Source: Atribacteria bacterium SCGC AAA255-G05
GTDB taxonomy: Bacteria > Atribacterota > Phoenicimicrobiia > Phoenicimicrobiales > Phoenicimicrobiaceae
Direction of reading: 5' to 3'
Assembly: GCA_000405605.1 (NCBI GenBank)
Contig: ASPA01000021.1
Coordinates: forward strand, 1 to 5,590
Length of the DNA stretch: 5,590 nucleotides
Each line of letters opens with the position of its first letter. Position 1 is the first letter of the stretch. This document shows positions 1-5,511 of this stretch, piece after piece. Both the position numbers and the translations under genes were made by a program. Under the pieces are notes generated by a model. That model saw only the letters and a program-made list of their open reading frames with translations, did no database searches and was not told where the DNA came from.

Positions 1-108
1 CTGAATGCAAAAATCAATTGGCAGTTTACAACAAACAAAGCTCGGATAAAACTAAAACGTCTCTATCCGACGTATGAAATGTGACGTGACACTAGCTGGT
101 TAATTGCG

Positions 109-136
109 TAATAAGTGATAAGTAATGAGTAATTGG
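109..136. repeat. Degenerate 7-bp tandem repeat (TAATGAG-like)
   Basis: Four adjacent heptads can be read: TAATAAG, TGATAAG, TAATGAG and TAATTGG. They are variants of a TAATGAG unit. The last unit merges with the start of the inverted repeat at 131. The run is short and AT-rich, so chance is possible. It contains stop codons and is not coding. Bases 1-108 before it show no gene I can support. Confidence 0.45.
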
Positions 137-195
137 AAAATGGGGACTGGCTACTTTTTTGATTTAAAAAGGTTCCTGTCCCACTTTTTCCAATT
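131..195. repeat. 65-bp imperfect inverted repeat, possible operon-end hairpin
   Basis: The outer arms AATTGGAAAA (131-140) and TTTTCCAATT (186-195) are perfectly complementary over 10 bp. Inside them GGGGACTGGCTAC followed by a T-run (142-160) pairs imperfectly with AAAAAGG followed by TTCCTGTCCCAC (166-184), leaving a small centre near 161-165. The size and paired arms suggest a small non-coding palindromic (MITE- or REP-like) element. It lies 24 bases beyond the stop of the minus-strand gene ending at 219, so it may also act as a transcription-ending or 3'-protecting hairpin for that operon. It is not a classic terminator, because no uninterrupted T-tract follows a compact GC stem. Confidence 0.6.
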
Positions 196-218
196 CATTC
201 GCCCCGAAAAGATTCATC

Positions 219-545
219 CTACATTTCTTTTGGTTTTAGCCCTCCGGAAATCTCTATCTGTTGTTTAAGATATCCCCGGTAATACATCCATAATCCCCAG
301 TCGAGCCTCTTTTTTATATAGCTGGAAAAGGCAGTAGGAGATCTCTCCTTTTCTGCTTGATGTTCATAAACGCCAATAATAAATAGCAGTGCCCCCTGCT
401 GGAAGACATCCTCATATTCCAGGCCGTATCGAGAATACTTTCTGGCCCTCGATTTTAGCAAGGGTTTAAATTGATTAAACAGTTCTTCCATTGCTTTTAC
501 ATCTTTTTTCTTTGCTTTTGCAATTAATTCTTTTAATTTGTACAT
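219..545 (-). CDS. Sigma-70 region-2-like small regulator (helix-turn-helix, region 4 absent)
   Basis: This 108-residue protein resembles the N-terminal half of small alternative sigma factors and the related helix-turn-helix proteins of conjugative elements. Residues 5-35 (LKELIAKAKKKDVKAMEELF, then FKPLL) match the usual opening helix with its 'D-x-x-A-M-x-x-L' pattern. LEYEDVFQQG at 42-51 corresponds to the conserved 'EDxxQEG' core-binding helix of region 2. FSSYIKKRLDWGLWMYYRG at 73-91 matches the following region 2 helix. There is no second helix-turn-helix (region 4), which normally reads the -35 element, so at about 108 residues it is shorter than a full sigma factor of about 180. The ATG at 545 has AAGGAG (552-557) six bases upstream. 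It starts 18 bases after the stop of the upstream gene, so the two are probably co-transcribed. The likely role is transcription control of a mobile element. Whether it binds RNA polymerase is inferred, not shown. Confidence 0.72.
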   Translation of the reverse strand: MYKLKELIAKAKKKDVKAMEELFNQFKPLLKSRARKYSRYGLEYEDVFQQGALLFIIGVYEHQAEKERSPTAFSSYIKKRLDWGLWMYYRGYLKQQIEISGGLKPKEM

Positions 546-563
546 TTAAATCTCCTTTTCTTA

Positions 564-1493
564 TTATTTCATTGCCATTAATTGTTCTCTTAGAGAGTGA
601 AACCGTCTTCTTGCTTCTTCAGTGGAGAGAATTTTATTATTTTCAGAGTTTGTCTTTGTTTTTGTAGGGGGCGGATTCATCCGCCCCGCTGATTCCTGAC
701 GGGTCTGATGCATCAGACCCCTACATTTGAGATCTTCGCTTTCTTCTACGGGTTCCTCTCCCCGGTAATCATTCTGAAGTGCTGCATTCAGCCAGCCGGC
801 AGGACTCTTGATATTTTTTCTCTCCATTAGCAGATCTAATTTTTCCTCAATCTTCTTCAGCGAATATTCTTTTAACATCTTCTCCACAAATCCCTCCTTA
901 AAATCTAATTCAACCATTCGCTCTCTTATTGCCTGCCCTGTATAATGCTCCTTGCTATTGTATGGGGCTCTCATCTTTTCTTCTCCTTTCTCTTTTAATT
1001 TTTTAAAATTAACAGCAGCAACAGCATCTTTTTCTCTCTTTGTTGTTGTTGTATTGGTACTGTTAAGATTGGTATTGTTTACGGGTAATTTTTTCCCTAG
1101 GTTGGGAGTAATTTTTTCCTCTACTTGGGGGAAAATATTACTTATTGACAGGGTATTTTTTACCATGTGAAGAGGAGTGATTTGGTAAATATTTCGCTTA
1201 TAACTGCCTGAGGCAGTTTTTCCTTTACTTATCTTTTTAATTAATCCGTGTTTTAATAATATCTGATGAAATTTGGTTATAGACTTCGGGGTAAATTGCA
1301 TTTTCTTGCCTAAGGTAGCTAAAGTAGGCCAGGCCAGATCTTTGCCCTTGTGACAATAATTAAGCAATTGAATATAGAGCATGCCCGGTCCGGTTCCCAA
1401 TATCTCTACACAGTAATCTAAAAAATAAGATGAGATGATAACATACCCTTCTTTGGTTAATTGTTTTTGATTTTTCAGAAATTCTTTTTCCAT
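564..1493 (-). CDS. Winged-helix replication-initiator-like protein
   Basis: This is a 309-residue protein counted from the ATG at 1493. I chose that start because GAAGGAG lies five bases before it. A TTG 15 codons upstream (1538) has its only purine-rich sequence touching the start codon. Residues about 17-100 form a winged helix-turn-helix: TLATLGKKMQFTPKSITKFH then LLKHGLIKKI at about 57-88, followed by a basic wing ending in RNIYQITPL. This resembles the HTH_36-type domain found in plasmid, phage and conjugative-element initiators. A low-complexity Asn/Thr and Lys-rich linker follows (138-175). Residues about 184-243 form a helical domain with KSPAGWLNAALQNDY, a 'nPAGWLxxAL' motif often seen at the end of such replication proteins. 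Residues 257-277 come from an inserted palindromic repeat (663-725). The charged tail (EEARRRFHSLREQL) may be a coiled coil. A transcription-regulator role without replication is the main alternative. It is the first gene of a two-gene operon with the sigma-like gene. Confidence 0.68.
   Translation of the reverse strand: MEKEFLKNQKQLTKEGYVIISSYFLDYCVEILGTGPGMLYIQLLNYCHKGKDLAWPTLATLGKKMQFTPKSITKFHQILLKHGLIKKISKGKTASGSYKRNIYQITPLHMVKNTLSISNIFPQVEEKITPNLGKKLPVNNTNLNSTNTTTTKREKDAVAAVNFKKLKEKGEEKMRAPYNSKEHYTGQAIRERMVELDFKEGFVEKMLKEYSLKKIEEKLDLLMERKNIKSPAGWLNAALQNDYRGEEPVEESEDLKCRGLMHQTRQESAGRMNPPPTKTKTNSENNKILSTEEARRRFHSLREQLMAMK
663..725. repeat. REP/BIME-like inverted pair of GTAG-headed hairpins, in frame inside a gene
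   Basis: Two hairpin monomers face each other. The first (663-687, + strand) reads TGTAG, then a perfect 9-bp stem GGGGCGGAT / ATCCGCCCC around TC. The second (725-701, - strand) reads TGTAG, then a stem within the fully palindromic 20-mer GGGTCTGATGCATCAGACCC. They are separated by 13 bases (688-700). The ends TGTAGGGG (663-670) and CCCCTACA (718-725) are 8-bp terminal inverted repeats, and TTT flanks both sides. The element is 63 bp, so it adds exactly 21 codons and keeps the host reading frame. The GTAG tetranucleotide beside a hairpin, and inverted pairing of monomers, are the known layout of bacterial REP/BIME sequences mobilised by RAYT (TnpA-REP) transposases. Assigning it to that class is inference. 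Confidence 0.8.
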
Positions 1494-1498
1494 TTTTT

Positions 1499-1505
1499 CT
1501 CCTTC
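1499..1505 (-). promoter_or_regulatory. Ribosome binding site that fixes the start of the initiator-like gene
   Basis: On the minus strand this reads GAAGGAG, five bases before the ATG at 1493. It is the best ribosome binding site in the neighbourhood and argues for the 309-residue product over the 324-residue one starting at TTG 1538. A possible -10 (TATGAT on the minus strand, 1557-1552) lies upstream, but I see no matching -35. Confidence 0.7.
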
Positions 1506-1623
1506 GTTGAAAATAGTTTTTGTTTTTTGATTGGCCAACCTTTATAATTACATCATAAAAAATATTTCTTGTATCGAGTTTTTTCTTTGTTTTTTCTTTA
1601 CCTCATTAAAACTATTAGAAAAT

Positions 1624-1657
1624 AAAAAAATCCAAACAGTTTATTATCTGTTTGGAT
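1624..1657 (-). terminator. Rho-independent terminator of the helicase gene
   Basis: A perfect 10-bp stem pairs ATCCAAACAG (1630-1639) with CTGTTTGGAT (1648-1657) around an 8-base AT loop. Read on the minus strand, the stem runs directly into seven T residues (complement of 1624-1630), the standard intrinsic terminator layout. It lies about 82 bases past the helicase stop codon at 1740 and before the initiator-like gene. The helicase and the downstream pair are therefore probably separate transcription units. On the plus strand no T-run follows the stem. Confidence 0.87.
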
Positions 1658-1739
1658 GATAATTAAAATTAAATTATTATTTTATGAGTAAAATTAGGTA
1701 AGATTTATTTTAAGGAAATAGTTAAAAAGTTAGAAAATA

Positions 1740-4406
1740 TTAAATGAGTTTTAGTTTCTCTATTTCTAAATTTAACATTAACCCTCTTCTTGAAACTACT
1801 TTAAAAATATTTTTAACTCTTTCTTTATTTATTTGATTATTTCCAATAGTGGTTAAAATAGCCCTTCTGATTTTAGAAAGATGAAAAGATATTTGAACAT
1901 AAGTAGCATCATCATCATCTTCTGACCATAAAGTATCTAAAAGATTATTATAAGATAATACCTTACCCAGGTTTTGGGCTAAAAGATAAACCAGGGAAAA
2001 GGCTAAAGGAGTAAGCTTTACCTCTTTCCCTAAAAAGATAATTCTATCTGGTCTATGATTATCTATCTGGAGAATAGGTTCTGGTTGCAAATGACTGTTT
2101 TCGGATTTCGGTTTACAAATTTCAATATGTGGGTGAGCTAATTCCAATTCTTCTTCTTTAACTTCTTTTATTAGTCGTTCTGATAGTAATCTTATCTTCT
2201 TCAGGTCTTCTTCTCTTTCATCTTTCCAGTTGGTAATTTCTGCTAAATTGGCCAAACTTTCGGCTAACCAAGAAAAACTTTCTGCTAAATGTTTTATAGA
2301 ACCTCTATAAATATTGTACTCTTCTTCTAGGCTTTTTACCTTTTTACTTCCTATCCAATCATATAATAGGAGAGTCTTCTTAAAAGCCAGGCAATTTTCT
2401 AAATTGAATACTCTCTCTTCATCTTTTTTTAGAATAAGTTTATCCTGGTAGAACTTTTTATCTTCCTCACCCTGGTTACAGATTAACCGTAGAATTCTAT
2501 TCCGATAAATTTCTTCCTGCTCACAATTATGTCTTTCTCTTTTACAATCATTTATACAAGATAAAGAAAAGGGGATAGGTAATTCTTTTCCGTCTAGACT
2601 CAAGGATAAAAATAAAAGTATCTCCAGATTGCTAATCTCCCCCTTTTTACTATCTTTAATCCAGGACTTAAAATAAAGATAGGTCTCTACTTTAATTGCC
2701 TTGGTGATTATCAAGATACCACATGTAGTGGGAGAGAAATTACCTTTTTTATTTTTCCTGATCAATTTATTTTCGACTAATATATCCAGATATTTGTCTA
2801 TTTCTTGTTCCATATTTTCATCTTCCTCAAAATGAAAGCGCCAGTAATTATAGATGTTGTTTTCTTCTTCAGGGCTACTTTGGGAAGAAGAAGTCCCGAC
2901 TTTCTTTAGATATTTTCTTATCTTATCCCGGCTATCCTGGTTACAGGTAACTATTAATTTTAGAAGAAAAGTGAGCAGATCTTTTTCTTTCTTTACTGGA
3001 TATTTATTTACTTGATTAGTACTATTAAAATAAAGTTTTTGTAAGATGGTCTCAGATATAAGTGAAGGGGCTAAAAAGATAACTCGGCCAAATTCTTTTT
3101 CCCTCTCTAAAAAATTTTTGCTCTTCCCTCTATTTAACCTCCCCGCTCTTCCTCCTATATTTTCTATATCAGCCAGGGTAAGAGTTTTTTGATAAGTATG
3201 AGAGTAATCTCTATCATTACCATACATTTTATTAGAAGCTATAATAACATTCTTAAAGGGAAGATCTACTCCTATAGCTAAAGTAGTAGTAGCACAGATA
3301 ATTTTTATCTCTCCCTTTCTTATATATTTTTCTATCAGGTTTCTTTCTTCTGGAGAGAGGTCGGCATTATGGTAGGCGGTTCCTTTTTTTAATAATTCCA
3401 ATAATTCATTGCGGGATAAAGTCTCTTCCATTCTACTTAATTCTTTGATAGCTGAAGAGGCAGCAGGAGAGTTTAATTGGGAAGCCAGCCATTTAGACCA
3501 TCTTCTACTCTCAGTGCAAGTTGGGAAAAAGATCAGGGTAGATTCATTATGTTTTACAAAATATCTGACTGTCTCTAATAGATAATCCTCAAAACAGTTA
3601 TCTTGAACTGTATCCGGCTTAAAAAATACTTCTTTACTAATAGTAGTCTTTTCATTATAAGTTATATATTTAAAGGTTCCTTCTCTTACTATTCCTTTTC
3701 GTAGTTCTATGGGGCGATGATGAGAAAGAAGTGCTTTAGCAGAAAACCATTTTAAGACCGCTTCTTGATTTTCTAAAGGGGTAGAAAGAGCGATAATCTT
3801 ACGATTTTTCTCTTTTATCTTCAGATGGTTTATCATGCTTTCCAGGAGAGGGCCCCGTCCGGGGTCATTTATCATCTGCAGCTCATCAACTATTATTAGA
3901 GAGACTTCAGCTAAAAAGTCAGGGTATTTGAAGAGAAAGTAATGGAACTTTTCATAGACTATTATTGCTATATTATAATTTCCCTTAATTATTTTGTCAT
4001 CATCTTCTTTATAGTCGAGGGAAGAGGTTACTATCTCTAAACCACATCTACTATAAAGATTTTTGAAGTGCTTGTATTTTTCTTGAGCCAAAGACTTTAA
4101 GGGAACTAAATAAATAGTCTTTTGCTCAAGGATTACCTGGGTTATAGCAGCCATCTCTCCAATAAAGGTCTTTCCCGAGGAAGTAGGGGCAATAACTAAA
4201 AGGTTAGTATTGTCATTGCGAGCACCCTTTTTGTCATTGCGAGGAGCATCGCGACGCGGCAATCCCCTACTTCCATCATAATCCAGAATCCCGTATTTTT
4301 TCACCGCCTCTTCCTGTACTGGCAGCAAATAAGGAGAATGATGTTCTTTCCAGATGTTTAGAATATAAGAGGGGATACCATAATTCTTTAAGTTTTTAAT
4401 CTTCAT
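1740..4406 (-). CDS. Ski2/Hel308-like SF2 helicase with C-terminal OmpR/PhoB-type winged-helix domain
   Basis: This is an 888-residue ATP-dependent nucleic-acid helicase. Motifs in order: Q-motif-like LLPVQEEAV (27-35), Walker A APTSSGKT (73-80), Ia LVPLKSLAQEK (100-110), IVYEKF (149-154), Walker B DELQ (174-177), motif III LSTP (207-210), motif IV TLIFFPT (290-296), motif V ATTTLAIGVDLP (372-383) and motif VI NIGGRAGR (416-423). Residues 690-727 (YRGSIKHLAESFSWLAESL and on) resemble the Hel308 'ratchet' helical domain. Residues 787-880 form a winged helix of response-regulator type: LTPLAFSLVYLLAQNLGKVL, then YVQISFHLSKIRRAI as recognition helix, and KVVSRRGLML as the final wing (usually 'tVrGvGYrL'). 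No receiver domain is present. Several key residues differ from Hel308 (DELQ for DExH, STP for SAT, Asn for the Gln of motif VI), and a Cys cluster lies at 617-628. Residues 47-66 are repeat-derived. The ATG at 4406 lacks a well-placed ribosome binding site; AAAGGAAAG ends 17 bases upstream. The helicase class is confident; the cellular role is unknown. Confidence 0.88.
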   Translation of the reverse strand: MKIKNLKNYGIPSYILNIWKEHHSPYLLPVQEEAVKKYGILDYDGSRGLPRRDAPRNDKKGARNDNTNLLVIAPTSSGKTFIGEMAAITQVILEQKTIYLVPLKSLAQEKYKHFKNLYSRCGLEIVTSSLDYKEDDDKIIKGNYNIAIIVYEKFHYFLFKYPDFLAEVSLIIVDELQMINDPGRGPLLESMINHLKIKEKNRKIIALSTPLENQEAVLKWFSAKALLSHHRPIELRKGIVREGTFKYITYNEKTTISKEVFFKPDTVQDNCFEDYLLETVRYFVKHNESTLIFFPTCTESRRWSKWLASQLNSPAASSAIKELSRMEETLSRNELLELLKKGTAYHNADLSPEERNLIEKYIRKGEIKIICATTTLAIGVDLPFKNVIIASNKMYGNDRDYSHTYQKTLTLADIENIGGRAGRLNRGKSKNFLEREKEFGRVIFLAPSLISETILQKLYFNSTNQVNKYPVKKEKDLLTFLLKLIVTCNQDSRDKIRKYLKKVGTSSSQSSPEEENNIYNYWRFHFEEDENMEQEIDKYLDILVENKLIRKNKKGNFSPTTCGILIITKAIKVETYLYFKSWIKDSKKGEISNLEILLFLSLSLDGKELPIPFSLSCINDCKRERHNCEQEEIYRNRILRLICNQGEEDKKFYQDKLILKKDEERVFNLENCLAFKKTLLLYDWIGSKKVKSLEEEYNIYRGSIKHLAESFSWLAESLANLAEITNWKDEREEDLKKIRLLSERLIKEVKEEELELAHPHIEICKPKSENSHLQPEPILQIDNHRPDRIIFLGKEVKLTPLAFSLVYLLAQNLGKVLSYNNLLDTLWSEDDDDATYVQISFHLSKIRRAILTTIGNNQINKERVKNIFKVVSRRGLMLNLEIEKLKLI
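4211..4266. repeat. Dispersed repeat inserted in the helicase gene just before Walker A
   Basis: Two copies of TGTCATTGCGAG (4211-4222 and 4232-4243) are followed by AGCATCGCGACGCGGCAATCCC. The 33 bp at 4234-4266 match 4751-4783 in the intergenic region with four mismatches. ATTGC and GCAAT form the palindromic ends. In the protein it encodes residues 47-66, rich in Arg, Asp, Asn and Gly and unlike the surrounding sequence. In Hel308-type proteins the Q-motif glutamine lies about 18 residues before the start of Walker A; here the distance is 42 (Q31 to A73). That excess fits an insertion of this size. GC content is clearly higher than in the flanking gene. Confidence 0.8.
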
Positions 4407-4710
4407 TAGTTTGGGTATTAGTACTTTCCTTTCTTTTTATCTTTCTACAACTAAAAACTGCTAATAAATAGTAAATTAGTTTCTAACACATATCTAATAC
4501 GATAATGAAGAAGTAGATAAACATATATTTAAGTACAATGTTTTAGCTTTTGTTTTTTTAATTTCTATGTTTATTCTTTTATATTTAATTACCTCCTTTT
4601 TAAATATTTTCGTATTTTATATTTGGCCAATTACTTTAATATTATTTATTTCACAATATTATTATTATACTTTTATATTTCAATATTTCAAATTAATTTT
4701 TTTATCATCA

Positions 4711-4735
4711 TGTAGAGATCAGATTCATCTGATCC
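4711..4735 (+). repeat. Single REP-like GTAG-headed hairpin
   Basis: TGTAG (4711-4715) precedes a perfect 8-bp stem GATCAGAT / ATCTGATC (4717-4724 and 4727-4734) around TC. This is the same design as the two monomers at 663-725. The stems share the pattern G-N-N-C-N-G-A-T. The three variable positions change together with their partners on the other arm, so pairing is kept. It is one monomer rather than an inverted pair. Confidence 0.72.
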
Positions 4736-4750
4736 ACCACCCCACCACAA

Positions 4751-4783
4751 TCATTGCGAGAAGCATAGCGACGAAGCAATCCC
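4751..4783. repeat. Copy of the dispersed repeat found in the helicase gene
   Basis: These 33 bp begin TCATTGCGAGAAGCATAGCG and end GCAATCCC. They match 4234-4266 in the same orientation with four substitutions. The ends ATTGC and GCAAT are complementary. The copy is non-coding here, which shows that the related sequence inside the helicase is a repeat and not an ancestral part of that protein. Confidence 0.8.
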
Positions 4784-4802
4784 ATTCTCATTCTTATCTT
4801 CT

Positions 4803-4829
4803 GTCATTCCTGCGCAAGCAGGAATCCAG
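4803..4829. repeat. Palindromic repeat with GCAA tetraloop
   Basis: A perfect 8-bp stem ATTCCTGC / GCAGGAAT (4806-4813 and 4818-4825) closes a GCAA loop, flanked by GTC and CCAG. This resembles the widespread bacterial 'GTCATTCCTGC...GCAGGAATCCAG' repeats that decode as VIPAQAGIQ- or LRKQESS-like peptides when inside genes. Only one copy is in this window, so its repeat status rests on recognition. No T-run follows on either strand, so I do not call it a terminator. Confidence 0.7.
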
Positions 4830-5038
4830 TAAATTCTGGTTATTGATAACTTAAAACCAGTCGGCAGATTAGCAAATCGAATATCCCCAAACCTTTCATA
4901 AGTTGCTATTAAAAATTAAAAGTATTAAAATAATTAAGGTTATAATAATCATTACCCACCCGTTTAAATCCAAAACACCCTACAGAAGTACCTAACTAAA
5001 AAGTATTAGAATTTTCAACGCTAATTTCAAATACATAG

Positions 5039-5059
5039 TATAATTACTTTGTTGAGGAG
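5039..5059 (+). promoter_or_regulatory. Candidate -10 box and ribosome binding site for the gene at 5065
   Basis: TATAAT (5039-5044) matches the bacterial -10 consensus. No clear -35 lies 16-18 bases upstream; TTTCAA at 5013-5018 is too far. GAGGAG (5054-5059) is five bases before the first ATG (5065) and eight before a second in-frame ATG (5068), so either codon could start translation. The ribosome binding site is convincing and the promoter only suggestive. Confidence 0.5.
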
Positions 5060-5064
5060 TAAAA

Positions 5065-5511
5065 ATGATGATTCCACTTGCTATCGAAGAAAAAGTAAAA
5101 AATCTAAAAGATATCGATTCTACTTTTAAGCTTTTTGAATTTTTAGGATATAAAGAATATCTTTTTGATAAAACCTACACCAGAAACAAAGTCGATTTTG
5201 GCCTTCCAAATGATACTCTCCCTAATATAGAAAATATTTATTCTATATTCAATATTGAAAAACATTTATATTGTTTTTTTATTGAAACTAAAAATATTTC
5301 TTCTCGGTCATTTTTAAAAATAATATCTAAATCTCTTTTGGACAGTTATATCAGAGTTCTTCTTATCTTTACAGATGATTGGAAAACTTACTATTTTACT
5401 TTACCTCAATATGAAAAGTTAGAAGGAAAGAAAAAATTAAAACTGTCTACTTTGATTTTGGATACTTTGACCTGTACCCGATTAGCTGGACACATAGAAA
5501 GTCTGCTATAA
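5065..5511 (+). CDS. Truncated N-terminal fragment, Eco57I/type IIG-like restriction-modification protein (tentative)
   Basis: The open frame is 148 residues, but only residues 1-134 appear native. The last 14 (from L135) are read from the left end of an IS3-family element beginning near 5468, which supplies the stop TAA at 5509-5511. The native part opens with a helical segment ending FKLFEFLGYKEY (21-32). A mixed region follows with VDFGLP (43-48) and the strand YCFFIETKN (69-77), then a helix, RVLLIFTDDWKTYYFTLPQY (97-116) and KLKLSTLILD (124-133). This order resembles the N-terminal region of large Eco57I-type methylase/restriction proteins of around a thousand residues. D44 with E74-x-K76 could be a PD-(D/E)xK nuclease core, but I cannot confirm the fold. 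The methylase part would lie beyond the insertion. The promoter and GAGGAG site look intact, so a short product may still be made. It is divergent from the helicase. Confidence 0.55.
   Translation: MMIPLAIEEKVKNLKDIDSTFKLFEFLGYKEYLFDKTYTRNKVDFGLPNDTLPNIENIYSIFNIEKHLYCFFIETKNISSRSFLKIISKSLLDSYIRVLLIFTDDWKTYYFTLPQYEKLEGKKKLKLSTLILDTLTCTRLAGHIESLL

Larger units (their letters stand above)
4407..5064. other. AT-rich divergent intergenic region with three stacked repeats
   Basis: This 658-base stretch separates the minus-strand helicase from the plus-strand gene at 5065, so it should hold both promoters. Bases 4407-4710 are very AT-rich with no gene I can support. Minus-strand TACTAT-like -10 candidates occur upstream of the helicase, but none has a convincing -35. 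Bases 4711-4829 hold three different short palindromic repeats end to end. Bases 4830-5038 are again AT-rich. They contain a small palindrome (GTTATTGATAAC, 4839-4850) and weak hairpins, with nothing definite. Confidence 0.75.

Noticed and set aside
43..69. CGGATA / TATCCG hairpin near the left edge
   Set aside because: A 6-bp stem with a 15-base loop is expected by chance and has no T-run or neighbouring gene to support a role.
952..1170. Plus-strand open frame of 72 codons
   Set aside because: It is antisense to the initiator-like gene and reads the complement of its Lys and Asn/Thr-rich linker. It has no ribosome binding site and no family features.
1494..1538. TTG start adding 15 residues to the initiator-like gene
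   Set aside because: The purine-rich sequence AAAGG abuts the TTG with no spacing, while the ATG at 1493 has GAAGGAG at five bases.
1909..1922. Run of ATC triplets encoding four Asp in the helicase winged helix
   Set aside because: Only four units, in a loop of the domain; too short to suggest phase variation.
4839..4850. GTTATTGATAAC palindrome as a possible operator
   Set aside because: Single copy, short and AT-rich, about 215 bases from the nearest promoter candidate; no support beyond symmetry.
4567..4854. Plus-strand open frame of 95 codons that looks like a membrane protein
   Set aside because: The hydrophobic N-terminus is what any T-rich DNA encodes. The C-terminal half is read through three dispersed repeats, and no ribosome binding site precedes the ATG.
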